From contig NZ_CABVII010000018.1 in assembly GCF_902497995.1 (NCBI RefSeq), forward strand, positions 93,165 through 157,164: a stretch of DNA of 64,000 bases, given 5' to 3'. Numbering within the stretch: position 1 is the first letter of the stretch; each line of letters begins with the position of its first letter. The translations under genes were made by a program, and so were the position numbers. The notes under the pieces were generated by a model that was given only the letters and a program-made list of their open reading frames with translations, ran no database searches and was not told where the DNA came from. Positions 53,464 through 62,755 of the stretch are shown here, piece by piece. The DNA comes from Pseudomonas fluorescens. GTDB taxonomy: Bacteria; Pseudomonadota; Gammaproteobacteria; Pseudomonadales; Pseudomonadaceae.

Positions 53464-54321
53464 TCAGCCGATCGCCTGAGTGACCAGAGCAAACTGGCGC
53501 ACGCCGCCGATCGCCTGCGGTGGGGTGCCACGAGCCATTTGGGCAACGGTGTCGACATGCTTCAGCCCGGCCTCTTCCAGCCAAGGGGCCAGTCCGCTAT
53601 CGGACGGTATATCCATGCGCACGAATGCGTTCGGCACTTGGGCCAACAACACCGCGATCAAGTGCCTGGCCTGCTCTGGATTTTCCGCGATGACCGGGCC
53701 GATGCAGCGACCGCGACCGAATGGACGCAGCATGGCGAAGGCACGCAGTTGCCCCTCGCGCTCGATACCGACCGAGTGCTCGACAGTGTCGAACAGATCA
53801 TTGAGCACGGCGTGCCGGTTCAGGCCACTGCCGGCGCTGGCCAGTTCGATTTGGTCGCTTCGATCGGATTCGGTCAGCGGGCGGCAGTGCTCGCCGGCTG
53901 GCAGATCATTGGGTACAGGGGACAGCGCATGCCCCTGATGTTGTTGAATATGCCCAAAGTCCACGAATCCCTGGCTGGCATAAAGTGGGGCGCCGGCCAG
54001 CGTCGCATTCAGTATGGCGGTACGTGATCCGCAAGCCTCGAGTGCCAGTTCCATCAGCTTGCGACCTATGCCTTGACCCTGGTATTCATCACTGACGATC
54101 ACCAGGCCGATGGTGGCGTAATCTCCCTGCGCACAGGTGAACGCGGTACCGATCAAGCGGCCTGCGTCTTCTACGACAAAACCCTGCGCGATGCGCTGCA
54201 ACATGGCCCATTCCTCCAGGCGGTGGGGCCATTTCAACTGTACGGACAAGGCGTGGGCCAACGGCACATCGGCCGGGGTCATGGGGCGATAGCTATACGC
54301 AGGGCGTTGCGAATTGGACAT
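53464..54321 (-). CDS. GNAT N-acetyltransferase, two-domain
   Basis: A 285-residue protein. The N-terminal half is a GNAT domain with acetyl-CoA loop VSDEYQGQGIGRKLMELAL, and the second half (LNDLFDTVEHSVGIEREGQLRAFAML and following) a diverged GNAT-like domain. Start at 54321 with AAGGAGATCTGTC. Its acceptor is unknown. The upstream region contains repeat copy R1. Confidence 0.87.
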   Translation of the reverse strand: MSNSQRPAYSYRPMTPADVPLAHALSVQLKWPHRLEEWAMLQRIAQGFVVEDAGRLIGTAFTCAQGDYATIGLVIVSDEYQGQGIGRKLMELALEACGSRTAILNATLAGAPLYASQGFVDFGHIQQHQGHALSPVPNDLPAGEHCRPLTESDRSDQIELASAGSGLNRHAVLNDLFDTVEHSVGIEREGQLRAFAMLRPFGRGRCIGPVIAENPEQARHLIAVLLAQVPNAFVRMDIPSDSGLAPWLEEAGLKHVDTVAQMARGTPPQAIGGVRQFALVTQAIG

Positions 54322-54380
54322 GACAGATCTCCTTGGACAGGGAGCGTGAGCGGTCGGATTTCTCCGCTGAAAGTAGTGGT

Positions 54381-54515
54381 ATCTCACCTGCGGCGAGGCC
54401 TGACAAGAGGCGGCAATTGATTCGGCAGATTCCGTCAGCGATGGTTCTGCAGGCCACAGTTATTGCTCAAATGAGAAGCAATATCGGCAGCAAATACTGG
54501 GTTGGCTTTCAGGCT
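54381..54515 (+). repeat. Intergenic element copy R1 (diverged)
   Basis: Shares blocks in order with R2 and R4: GGCGAGGCCTGACAA, ATTCGGCAGATT, CACAGTTATTGCTCAA and GCAGCAAATAC. The central hairpin is degraded. It lies upstream of the GNAT gene (minus strand). Confidence 0.65.
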
Positions 54516-54556
54516 GCAGGTCAAAGCGAAAGACACTCCTTATGGGTACATCGCTC

Positions 54557-54582
54557 AAAAAAAAGGCGCCCGGCTGGGCGCC
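54557..54582 (-). terminator. Intrinsic terminator of the oprD-like gene
   Basis: On the minus strand GGCGCCC-AGCC-GGGCGCC is followed by eight Ts, 78 bp after the porin stop. Confidence 0.9.
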
Positions 54583-54659
54583 TCAAGGCTAAGGGAGCGA
54601 GGGAGCAGGCCTTCAGGAAAGCCGGCCGGTCCACAGGTAAAACCGGCCAGGGTCGACCC

Positions 54660-56000
54660 TTACAGAATGCTCAGCGGGTACTCGATGATCAGGCGGACTT
54701 CGTCGATATCGCTCTCGAACGAGGTCGCGCGGTGGGTGGCCTGGCGCAGGCGGAAGGACAAGTCCTTGGCGGTCCCTTCCTGGATAACGTATTTGGCTTC
54801 CAGGTCACGCTCCCATTCCTTCTGGTCGTCACCCACCTTGTTGGCATAGGCGCCGTTCGGATCGGCCTTGGTGCCATCGATTTGATCACCTTTGACATAG
54901 CGGGCCATGAAGCTCAGCCCCGGTATGCCGAACGTGGCCATATTCAGGTCATAACGCGCCTGGATGGAACGCTCGTTGGGGGCGTTGAAGTCGGAGTACT
55001 GAATCGAGTTGGCGAGCCAGATCGAGTCCACGCCGATGTAGTCGAAATACTCGTCGCCATCGATCTTCTGATAAGCCAGGGTGAGCTTGTGGGCACCGAA
55101 GGACCAGGTCGCCTTGGCCGACCAGCTGGTGGTGTCCAGCTTACCGGCGCGCGCATCGCCTTGGTCCTCGGTCTTGTAGGCCGTCAGACCAAAATTGAGC
55201 GATTGCTTGTCAGCCAGAGCAATCGTATAGGAGGCACTGCCGAAGTGCTGACGCCAGACATTCACAGCCTCACTGGTGTACGCCATCAGGCTGAGGTTGT
55301 TGTTGACTTTATAGGTACCGCCAATGAAGTCGACACTGTCAGCTTCGGTCCCCCCGTAGGTGGTGACCAGCCCGTCATCGGCGTTGGTCGAGGCTCGATT
55401 GTTGAACGCTGTGAAGTGGCCCGCCTCGAAAGAAAAGGCGTCGAGCTCTTTGCTCGATAGTTGGAAGCCGGTCGCTGTTTCCGGCAGCAAGCGGTTGTCG
55501 CCGGTGGCAAATACGGGAGCAGTGGGGCGTTGCTCGCCGTACTTCAGTACGGTGGAGGACACGCGCATCTTCACTGCACCGCCGACCTCGCCGTAGCTAT
55601 CCGGCACTTCGGCTTGAGCGGTGCGATTGTTGCTGATCGGCAGCAGGCCGTTGCCCACCCGGCCACGGCCAGTGTCCAGCTTGATGCCGCCGTAGGCGAA
55701 GGCATCGGTGCCGAAACCGATGGAGCCCTGGGTGAAGCCCGAGGCGAAGTTGAGCATGGCCCCTTGTGCCCACTCCTCCCGATAGCCGTTGCGCTCACTG
55801 GCAGGCTTGGCGCCGTTGGTGCCTTGGCTATTGCTGCCGCCATGACGGAAGTCGCGATTCATATAGAAATTACGGTTGAGCAACCCGAGGCTGCTGTCCT
55901 CAATGAAGCCCTTGGCTTCCTGTTGCTGATCCGCCAGTGCCAGTTGCGTGGTGGCGGCAATGACCGCCAGGGAGAGAGAGCTTAGTTTTGCGATGTTCAT
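54660..56000 (-). CDS. OprD-family outer-membrane porin
   Basis: A 446-residue porin with signal peptide MNIAKLSSLSLAVIAATTQLALA and the hallmark OprD start GFIEDSSLGLLNRNFYMNRDFR. Later text (FNNRASTNADDGLVTTYGGTEADSVDFIGGTYKVNNNLSL) fits the beta-barrel. Such porins take up amino acids or small carboxylates. It has its own terminator; element R2 lies upstream of it. Ligand probably relates to the neighbouring amino-acid-metabolism genes. Confidence 0.92.
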   Translation of the reverse strand: MNIAKLSSLSLAVIAATTQLALADQQQEAKGFIEDSSLGLLNRNFYMNRDFRHGGSNSQGTNGAKPASERNGYREEWAQGAMLNFASGFTQGSIGFGTDAFAYGGIKLDTGRGRVGNGLLPISNNRTAQAEVPDSYGEVGGAVKMRVSSTVLKYGEQRPTAPVFATGDNRLLPETATGFQLSSKELDAFSFEAGHFTAFNNRASTNADDGLVTTYGGTEADSVDFIGGTYKVNNNLSLMAYTSEAVNVWRQHFGSASYTIALADKQSLNFGLTAYKTEDQGDARAGKLDTTSWSAKATWSFGAHKLTLAYQKIDGDEYFDYIGVDSIWLANSIQYSDFNAPNERSIQARYDLNMATFGIPGLSFMARYVKGDQIDGTKADPNGAYANKVGDDQKEWERDLEAKYVIQEGTAKDLSFRLRQATHRATSFESDIDEVRLIIEYPLSIL

Positions 56001-56154
56001 CGCTTACCCCATTTGATCTTATTAGTGTTGGTTATCTGCGCGGCAGGCGATGGTCTTGCGGCAGCTCAGGTAAACCACTGCGAAGTAATCCGGGAAAATC
56101 CTGTCGATCAGCCTCTTGCTACGGACTTGATCTACACGCCGGGCCATGCACAGC

Positions 56155-56290
56155 GCTGGCTGTATCGCAGCTATGGCGAGACCTGACAATGGGCTGCATT
56201 CAATTCGGTAGATTGCATAAGTTGCGGCTTCAGGAGCCGCAGTTATTGCTCAATCGGGGGGGAGGTCAGCAGCAAATATCGGCTGGTTTT
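56155..56290 (+). repeat. Intergenic element copy R2
   Basis: Closely matches 63532-63664 upstream of acs. Shared blocks are GGCTGTATCGCAGCT, CCTGACAA, TCAATTCGGTAGATT, CCGCAGTTATTGCTCAA-like text and GGTCAGCAGCAAATATCGGCTG-like text. It carries a 7-bp hairpin TGCGGCT/AGCCGCA whose equivalent in R4 has different bases but the same pairing. Confidence 0.85.
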
Positions 56291-56426
56291 TTCGTCAAGG
56301 AGGTCAGTGCGAGACAGCACTATGGGATGAAAAACCAGGACCGTTTTGTATGACGCCAGATTTGCCCGTGTGTGAATCAACAAATCTGGCGCCGGGCGAT
56401 TACCACTCTCGAGTTGGCACCGGTGC
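56291..56426. other. Short spacer between R2 and ghrA-like gene
   Basis: No gene or clear site seen. It contains TTTGTATGACGCCAGATTTG and a nearby AACAAATCTGGCG, an inverted repeat (about 56351-56395) that may terminate the minus-strand ghrA-like transcript. Confidence 0.4.
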
Positions 56427-57353
56427 TCAGTAACTTCGTTCGCGGTCGACCTGGCCAAGCATTGACTCGCCGCGTTCATGCCGACGGATATTCTCCAGCA
56501 ACACGCCAAAGGCGCTTTCCGGTTGGGTCATCGCAGCGATATGCGGTGTCAGCAGTATCTGTGGATGGTGCCAGAAGGGATGGTCCGGCGCCGCCGGCTC
56601 CTGTTGCAGTACGTCGAGCACCGCCGCGCTGAGCTGACCGCTGGCCAATGCCTCAAGCAGGTCTTCTTCTATCAGGTGCCCACCCCGACCCATGTTGACC
56701 AGGGCCGCACCTTTGGGCAGGTGCTGGAACAACTCACGGTTGAGAATCCCTTTGGTCTGCTCGGTCAATGGCAGGACACAGAGCACGATGTCGCATTGGC
56801 CGAGGAAGGCCGGAAGTTGCTCGGCACCCGCAAAGCACTCCACCCCGGCGATGCTGTGCTCGCTGCGTGCCCAGCCCGACAAGGCGAAACCAAAGGTCTG
56901 CAAGGTGGCCAGAATCTGTTGAGCCTGTGTGCCGAGCCCCATCACGCCCACCCGGCGTTTGGCTGCCGGTTGCAGCAGGTGAGCCTGCCAGCACCGAGCC
57001 ATTTGTTGCTGGCGATAACGCAGCATATCCCGGTGCAGGCTGAGCACCGCGAAACTGGCGTACTCGCACATGCCTTGGGTGATGCCCGGGTCGAGTAAAC
57101 GCACCACCGGCAGGGTCGGTGGCAGACGGTCAAGGTCAAGCTGGTCGACTCCCGCCGACAAGGCGAACAGGACCTGCAGGTTTGGCAACAGTGTTTCGAG
57201 GTCGTCCGGCGCCTGCCAGGCTGCCAGGTAGCGGATATCCTTCGGATCGCCGATGTCCGGCCAGGCACGCCATTCGATATCCGGAGCGTGCTCGGCGAAT
57301 AGCCGCCTCCATCGTTCGCCGCGCACCGGGTCAGCTTTATAGAGCAGGGCCAT
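56427..57353 (-). CDS. D-2-hydroxyacid dehydrogenase, GhrA-like
   Basis: A 308-residue D-isomer-specific dehydrogenase. NAD-binding GVMGLGTQAQQILATL is the glycine-rich motif; the catalytic triad residues lie in LVNMGRGGHLIEEDLLEAL (Arg), DVLQQEPAAPDHPFW (Glu) and LTPHIAAMT (His). GhrA-type enzymes reduce glyoxylate and hydroxypyruvate. It is inserted between the two halves (R2 and R3) of a sequence that is contiguous upstream of acs. Confidence 0.9.
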   Translation of the reverse strand: MALLYKADPVRGERWRRLFAEHAPDIEWRAWPDIGDPKDIRYLAAWQAPDDLETLLPNLQVLFALSAGVDQLDLDRLPPTLPVVRLLDPGITQGMCEYASFAVLSLHRDMLRYRQQQMARCWQAHLLQPAAKRRVGVMGLGTQAQQILATLQTFGFALSGWARSEHSIAGVECFAGAEQLPAFLGQCDIVLCVLPLTEQTKGILNRELFQHLPKGAALVNMGRGGHLIEEDLLEALASGQLSAAVLDVLQQEPAAPDHPFWHHPQILLTPHIAAMTQPESAFGVLLENIRRHERGESMLGQVDRERSY

Positions 57354-57483
57354 GGGTCACTTCTCGCATTAGATAGGGAGTATCCAGCATGCCCGAGTGG
57401 CAGAGCAGGATGTGTCGAAAGAACCTGCGTAAACGCATAACGTTGTGTTGTATGGAGCGCCTGTCGGCAGATTCCATGGGGCT

Positions 57484-57595
57484 GAAGGATTCTGCTGTTT
57501 GCCAGGGTGAAAACAGTCGATCCGGATTTCTCAGAGGCCAAGTTCGGCTTAGACAATTGCGTCGAACGCTTAACCTGTGAAGCACATCGCAGCCG
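57484..57595 (+). repeat. Intergenic element copy R3: duplicate of acs promoter-proximal region
   Basis: From AAGGATTCTGCTGTTTGCC to TTAACCTGTG the sequence matches 63664-63765 upstream of acs with fewer than 10 differences in about 105 bp. Shared parts include GGTGAAAACAGTCGATCC and GGCTTAGACAATTGCGTCGAA. It ends 35 bp before the GabT-like start, the equivalent position being about 50 bp before the acs start. Confidence 0.93.
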
Positions 57596-57628
57596 TTTCC
57601 GGTTGCCAGGTTCACTATGGGAGATGCC

Positions 57629-58921
57629 ATGAACAGTAAAGTCGAAGAAACCCCGAGTTTGCTCCGTCAGCGCGATCAATTCGTGCCACGGGGCCTGGTC
57701 ACGGCACACCCGCTGGTCATCGACCGGGCCCAGGGTTCCGAGGTCTGGGACGTGGACGGGACGCGCTACCTGGACTTCGTCGGCGGCATTGGCGTCTTGA
57801 ACATCGGTCACAATCACCCGAAGGTGGTCGCGGCGGTGCAGGCCCAATTGCAAAAGATCAGCCATGCCTGCTTCCAGGTGGTGGCCTACAAACCCTATAT
57901 CGACCTGGTGCAGCGTTTGTGCGAGCTGGTGGGGGGGCAGGAAGCCTACAAGGCGGCGCTGTTTACCTCCGGTGCCGAGGCTGTGGAAAACGCGGTGAAA
58001 ATCGCCCGCGCTCATACCAATCGTCCTGCGGTTATCTCATTTCGTGGCGGTTTCCATGGGCGTACTTTACTGGGCACGACCCTGACCGGCATGAGCCAGC
58101 CCTACAAGCAGAACTTCGGGCCCTTCGCTCCCGAAGTCTTCCATACTCCTTATCCTAATGCCTATCGCGGTTTCAGCAGCGAGATGGCGCTGCAAGCCCT
58201 GAACGAATTGCTCGCGACCCAGGTCACGCCGGATCGAGTGGCAGCGATCATCATCGAACCGGTGCAGGGCGACGGAGGCTTCCTCAGTGCGCCGCCAGAG
58301 TTCCTCCAGGCGCTGCGAGCGCTGACCGAAAAACATGGCATTGTGCTGATTCTCGATGAAATCCAGACCGGCTTCGGCCGTACCGGCAAATGGTTCGGTT
58401 TCCAGCATGCCGGCATTCAGCCGGATCTGGTCACAGTCGCCAAGAGCCTGGCAGGTGGTTTGCCAATATCGGGCGTGGTGGGGCGTGCGCACATCATGGA
58501 CGCGCCATTGCCCGGTGGTCTCGGCGGTACTTATGGCGGTAACGCCCTGGCGTGCGCGGCGGCGTTGGCGGTGATCGAAGCCTACGAAGAGGAACAGTTG
58601 CTCGAGCGCGGTGAGGTATTGGGCGAGCGCCTGCGTCAGGGTCTGCTGCGCTTGCAGGCGCGTCACCCGCAAATCGGTGACGTACGCGGCACCGGCTTCA
58701 TGCTGGCCATCGAATTGATCAAAGACGATGAGGCCCGCAGCCCCGATGCCGAACTCACCCAACAACTGATCGATCAGGCCAGGGTTGGCGGGCTGTTGGT
58801 AATCAAATGCGGCGTGTATCGAAATGTGCTGCGCTTCCTGGCTCCTCTGGTAACCGAAGAGAATCAGATCGACGAAGCGCTGACTATTCTTGAAGCGGCA
58901 TTGTTGCGAGTGTTGGATTAA
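57629..58921 (+). CDS. Class III aminotransferase, GabT-like
   Basis: A 430-residue PLP aminotransferase. GGIGVLNIGHNHPKVVAAVQ, TSGAEAVENAVKIARAHTNR, LILDEIQTGFGRTGKWF and the lysine in VTVAKSLAGGLPISGVVG are the GabT pattern. Converts GABA or a similar omega-amino acid to the semialdehyde. GGGAGATGCC precedes the ATG at 57629 (another ATG at 57617). The promoter region is a near-copy of that of acs, implying co-regulation. Followed by HAD and Lrp/AsnC genes. Confidence 0.9.
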   Translation: MNSKVEETPSLLRQRDQFVPRGLVTAHPLVIDRAQGSEVWDVDGTRYLDFVGGIGVLNIGHNHPKVVAAVQAQLQKISHACFQVVAYKPYIDLVQRLCELVGGQEAYKAALFTSGAEAVENAVKIARAHTNRPAVISFRGGFHGRTLLGTTLTGMSQPYKQNFGPFAPEVFHTPYPNAYRGFSSEMALQALNELLATQVTPDRVAAIIIEPVQGDGGFLSAPPEFLQALRALTEKHGIVLILDEIQTGFGRTGKWFGFQHAGIQPDLVTVAKSLAGGLPISGVVGRAHIMDAPLPGGLGGTYGGNALACAAALAVIEAYEEEQLLERGEVLGERLRQGLLRLQARHPQIGDVRGTGFMLAIELIKDDEARSPDAELTQQLIDQARVGGLLVIKCGVYRNVLRFLAPLVTEENQIDEALTILEAALLRVLD

Positions 58922-58929
58922 TCTCAAGT

Positions 58930-58964
58930 CTCGGTTGGCGCAATGTAGCAATGCGCCAACCGAG
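58930..58964 (+). terminator. Hairpin after the GabT-like gene
   Basis: CTCGGTTGGCGCA and TGCGCCAACCGAG form a perfect 13-bp stem with a 9-nt loop, 8 bp after the stop. No T-run follows. Confidence 0.65.
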
Positions 58965-59014
58965 GGCATTTAGCGCACATGGATTGATGAATGCATCATG
59001 GGAGGCTACACACC

Positions 59015-59671
59015 ATGTACCTGACTGATTATCGCGCACTATTGATCGATTGCGACGAAGTCCTGGTCGATCGGGATTCCGGTATCTGGACGGCCCTGCA
59101 GCCAGTGCTTGAAAACCATCTGGGCACGCCGGGCAGGGAAGAGGTATTGGCTGCGTTTGACGAGGCGGTACGCACCCTCTATCCACGGTTCTCCGAGTTG
59201 GGGTTCAGTGGCTTGTTGTGCTTTGCCCATCGCCAGTTGGCAGAGCGTTTGGGGCTCAAGGCCAGTTGGGAAGAAGGCATGAGCTTTGCCCGTTCGGCAT
59301 GCAACTGGTCGTTGTTCGAGGACGCGCCCGGTGCCATGTTGTATCTGCGCAAATTCTATCGGTTGCTGGTGTACTGCGATCGTGATGCCGAAGATCGCGA
59401 GCAGCTCTGCGAGCGCTTGGGGATTTCGGCCGAAGACCTGCATTCCCGAGCCAGTAATCCATTGGAAGATGGCGCATGGTTGCTGGCCAACCAGCTGGAG
59501 CCTAAAGATATCCTGCAGATTTCCCGGCCTCCGGCGCAGCCACCAACATCGGCTGGTTTGTGCCTGATCCGCCGTGGCCATGAGCACTATCCCCAGGAAT
59601 ATTCCGCGGACTTTTGCATCACCAGCATGGCCGACCTGGTCGCTCAACATCAGCTATCTTTGCGCCGTTGA
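59015..59671 (+). CDS. HAD-superfamily hydrolase
   Basis: A 218-residue HAD protein with LLIDCDEVLVDRDSG (nucleophile Asp-x-Asp), a helical cap domain, and VYCDRDAEDREQLCERLGI in the motif II region. GGAGGCTACACACC precedes the ATG. Substrate unknown. It lies between the GabT-like gene and the Lrp regulator and may belong to the same unit. Confidence 0.83.
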   Translation: MYLTDYRALLIDCDEVLVDRDSGIWTALQPVLENHLGTPGREEVLAAFDEAVRTLYPRFSELGFSGLLCFAHRQLAERLGLKASWEEGMSFARSACNWSLFEDAPGAMLYLRKFYRLLVYCDRDAEDREQLCERLGISAEDLHSRASNPLEDGAWLLANQLEPKDILQISRPPAQPPTSAGLCLIRRGHEHYPQEYSADFCITSMADLVAQHQLSLRR

Positions 59672-59717
59672 GTTTGCTACAACGCTGTCTAACCGAATGG
59701 CAATCACGAGGTACCCG

Positions 59718-60206
59718 ATGGAAGGTTTAATCAAACTAGACCGAATTGATATCAGTATCCTGGTTGAACTTCAAAAAGACGGTCGGATGACCAACGTCAG
59801 TCTGGCCGATGCGGTGGGCCTGTCATCCAGCCCATGCTTGCAGCGGGTCAAGCGGCTTGAATCAGCCGGCTATATTTCCGGGTACAGAGCTCATCTGAAC
59901 CTGGCCAAGATCACCGACTTCGTCACTGTATTCACCGAAATCACGCTCAGCGACCATAAACGGGAGGACTTCGCCAAGTTCGAATCCAACATACGCCTGG
60001 TCGATGAAGTACTGGAGTGCCATTTAGTCAGTGGCGGTTACGATTACCTGGTGCGCTTCATGACTTGCAGTATTCAGCATTATCAGGAAGTGATCGAAGG
60101 GCTGCTGGACAAGAACATCGGTATATCCAAGTACTTCAGTTACATCGTCATCAAATCTCCTGTACTCAAGGATGGTGTCCCGCTCCGTCGGCTATTACGT
60201 CACTGA
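59718..60206 (+). CDS. Lrp/AsnC-family regulator
   Basis: A 162-residue protein: LDRIDISILVELQKDGRMTNVSLADAVGLSSSPCLQRVKRLESAG is the winged helix DNA-binding domain, and VLECHLVSGGYDYLVRFMTCSIQHYQEVIEGLL the RAM/ligand-binding domain. GAGGTACCCG precedes the ATG; the frame runs open from 59574 but overlaps the HAD gene. Probably controls the adjacent aminotransferase/porin genes in response to an amino acid. Confidence 0.92.
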   Translation: MEGLIKLDRIDISILVELQKDGRMTNVSLADAVGLSSSPCLQRVKRLESAGYISGYRAHLNLAKITDFVTVFTEITLSDHKREDFAKFESNIRLVDEVLECHLVSGGYDYLVRFMTCSIQHYQEVIEGLLDKNIGISKYFSYIVIKSPVLKDGVPLRRLLRH

Positions 60207-60330
60207 GGCTGCCCGGTAACTTGGTTTTGCTGATTGCCCTGGCCGCTTGAATTCGATGCTTGCCAATGAGACGGCAGGGTTACAGTTAATTGTGCATCTG
60301 GATCTATAGTTCCAAACTTAAAACTATCCA

Positions 60331-60353
60331 GTGAGAATGGGAATTGATATTAT
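60331..60353 (+). promoter_or_regulatory. Fur-box-like site before TonB receptor
   Basis: GTGAGAATGGGAATTGATATTATT resembles the GATAATGATAATCATTATC consensus in most positions, about 55 bp before the receptor start. Suggests iron repression. Confidence 0.5.
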
Positions 60354-60406
60354 TAACTACAATTCCTGCCGGCTCCTGTTGTGCCCGGTAATCTTCTCAA
60401 GGTTGT

Positions 60407-62536
60407 ATGTCCATGCGTCGAACTCTCGTTTCTCTGTGTGTGATCCAAGCCATCTCCCAGACCAGCTGGGCTGAACAACCCTCGACTGAGGCTGCATCGA
60501 TAGAGTTACAAGCGATCGACATCAATGGCACATTCGAAGAGCAGGCCCAAGGGCCAGTTCAGGGGTATCGAGCGACGCGTTCGGCCAGTGCTACGCGCAC
60601 CGACACTTCGATCCACGAAACACCGCAGTCCATCAGCGTGGTGACCAAGGATGTTGTCGAGGACATCAGTGCCACCCGATTGCAGGACGCGCTCGACTAC
60701 GCCGGCGGCGTGGGGCGGGCCAACAATTTCGGCGGCCAGGGGCTCACGACTTTCACGGTGCGCGGATTTACTACCGGTGAGTTTTATCGCAACGGGTTCC
60801 CGATCAACCGTGGTTATCCGAACATGCCCGATGCGAACACCATCGAGCGCCTGGAGGTCCTGCGCGGCCCCGCGACCATGTTGTATGGTCGCGGCGATCC
60901 GGGCGGCACGTTCAACGTGGTATCCAAGCAGCCGCTGGCCGAGCGCACCGTCACGCTGGGCAGCCAACTCAATGATCAAGGCATGCGTCGCGGTACGCTG
61001 GATGCCTCTGGCCCGTTGGACGAAGAAGGCCGTTTGGCCTATCGCCTGAATGTGGTGGGTGAGGGCGGCGACACCTTCCGCGACCATGTTGAAACCGAGC
61101 GCTACGGCGTGACGCCGGTCCTGAGCTGGCAGGCTAGCGATGACACCAAGATTGTGTTCGAGGGTGATTTCATGCGCAACAATCACCCGCTGGATCGCGG
61201 CGTGACGCGTTATCCCAATCAGATCGGCACGGCCTCTCGCGACACGTTCTTCGGCGAAAAAGACGTCGGCAAACTGCACAACGACAACAACATGGCACAG
61301 CTGCGTTTCGAACACCTGCTGAGCGATAACTGGACCTTGGGCGGTGGCTTCCAGTGGCTGGACGGTACGCTGCAAGGCAATGCCGTTGAAGCCAACGGCG
61401 TGGCCGCAGACGGGCGCACTCTGGGCCGCAACTTCAACTACCGCAAACTGGAGTGGACGGACAAGGACACCCAACTCAACCTCACCGGGCATTTTAGCGC
61501 GGGCGGTTTCGATCACACCTTGCTGACCGGCGTCGAGTACGAGGATTACGACTACCAGTCGATCATCCAGCGCTCCAGCGGGGCGGTGAGCGCCTACCCG
61601 ATCGATATTTTCGACCCGGTGTACGGCCAGCCACGTCCAGCCTTGACCCGTACGCCGACCAACGACAAGGAAAATCTCAAGACCTACGCCGCGTTCATCC
61701 AGGATCAGGTGGCCTTGACCGAGCGCTTGCGAGTCCTGGCCGGGGCGCGTTTCGAGCGTTTCGAGCATGACTACGAAACCTTCGTGCCGGGCGGCAGAAG
61801 CTGGCAGGCCAGCGACAACGCCGTGACCCCGCGCATCGGGGTGACCTATGACCTCACCGACACCGTGGCGGTCTATGCCGATACGGCCCGCTCGTTCAAG
61901 CCCAATACCGGTGCCAGTCGCCAGGGCGGGGGTTTTGATCCGGAAAAGGGTAAATCCTATGAGCTGGGTATCAAGTGGGAAGCGCTGGACAGTCAGCTGA
62001 GTGTCGACGCGGCGATCTACCAGATCGAAAAGCGCAATGTGCTCACCACCGATCCCGTGGACTCGACCTTCAGTGTGGCGGCAGGCGAGGTGCGCAGTCG
62101 TGGTTTCGACCTGAACATCGCCGGCAACCTGACCCCGCAATGGCGTGTGATTGGCGGCTACGCCTACGTCGATGCAGAAGTGACCAAGGACAACGTCATC
62201 CAGTCCGGCACCCGACTGATGAACATTCCACAGAACAGCTTCAGCCTGCTCAATGTCTACGAGTTCCAGGATGGCGCGCTCAAGGGACTGGGGCTTGGGA
62301 CCGGGCTCAAGTACGTCGACGAGCGCGCCGGGCAGACGGCCAATACCTCGTTTTCAATGGGCAGCTACACCGTTGTCGACCTGCTGGGCTACTACCAGGT
62401 CAACGACAAGATCAGGCTCAATCTGGATGTGAAGAATCTGGCGGACGAAGATTACGAGGAAGGAGCGTTCGGCAATGTCTATGCCTATCCAGGGGCGCCT
62501 AGAACGGTGCAGATCGGCATTTCATACACCTTGTAG
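60407..62536 (+). CDS. TonB-dependent siderophore-type receptor
   Basis: A 709-residue outer-membrane receptor. Signal peptide ending near SQTSWA, then TonB-box region and plug (TPQSISVVTKDVVEDISATRLQDAL, GQGLTTFTVRGFTTGEFYRNGFP, IERLEVLRGPATMLYGRGDPGGTFNVVSKQP) and a long barrel ending with aromatic-terminated ISYTL. Plug motifs are of the ferric-siderophore (FpvA/FhuA-like) group. No N-terminal signalling domain is visible. It is followed after 220 bp by DUF4198. Confidence 0.92.
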   Translation: MSMRRTLVSLCVIQAISQTSWAEQPSTEAASIELQAIDINGTFEEQAQGPVQGYRATRSASATRTDTSIHETPQSISVVTKDVVEDISATRLQDALDYAGGVGRANNFGGQGLTTFTVRGFTTGEFYRNGFPINRGYPNMPDANTIERLEVLRGPATMLYGRGDPGGTFNVVSKQPLAERTVTLGSQLNDQGMRRGTLDASGPLDEEGRLAYRLNVVGEGGDTFRDHVETERYGVTPVLSWQASDDTKIVFEGDFMRNNHPLDRGVTRYPNQIGTASRDTFFGEKDVGKLHNDNNMAQLRFEHLLSDNWTLGGGFQWLDGTLQGNAVEANGVAADGRTLGRNFNYRKLEWTDKDTQLNLTGHFSAGGFDHTLLTGVEYEDYDYQSIIQRSSGAVSAYPIDIFDPVYGQPRPALTRTPTNDKENLKTYAAFIQDQVALTERLRVLAGARFERFEHDYETFVPGGRSWQASDNAVTPRIGVTYDLTDTVAVYADTARSFKPNTGASRQGGGFDPEKGKSYELGIKWEALDSQLSVDAAIYQIEKRNVLTTDPVDSTFSVAAGEVRSRGFDLNIAGNLTPQWRVIGGYAYVDAEVTKDNVIQSGTRLMNIPQNSFSLLNVYEFQDGALKGLGLGTGLKYVDERAGQTANTSFSMGSYTVVDLLGYYQVNDKIRLNLDVKNLADEDYEEGAFGNVYAYPGAPRTVQIGISYTL

Positions 62537-62573
62537 GGACGACTTTCCCAGGCGCGCGCGCCTCCGATAAGCG

Positions 62574-62596
62574 CTCACTGATAAACAGTGAGTTTT
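62574..62596 (+). terminator. Terminator after the TonB receptor
   Basis: CTCACTG-ATAAA-CAGTGAG followed by TTTT, 38 bp after the stop. Confidence 0.78.
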
Positions 62597-62755
62597 CGCG
62601 TGCCGAGTCGGTATTTGACCGCGGTATCCCGGCTGCAAACGGCGAGCTTGGCTCGGTGAAACGCAAGGACCGTAGTCAGGGTGGGTCATGCCAGGCGATC
62701 CGCGCAACTTCAGCTTCAGCCTAACCATTAACCTCTAAGTGCAAGGTAGTATTTC

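Noticed and set aside
60506..62140. 544-residue minus-strand ORF
   Set aside because: Antisense to the TonB receptor, with no family-like motifs.
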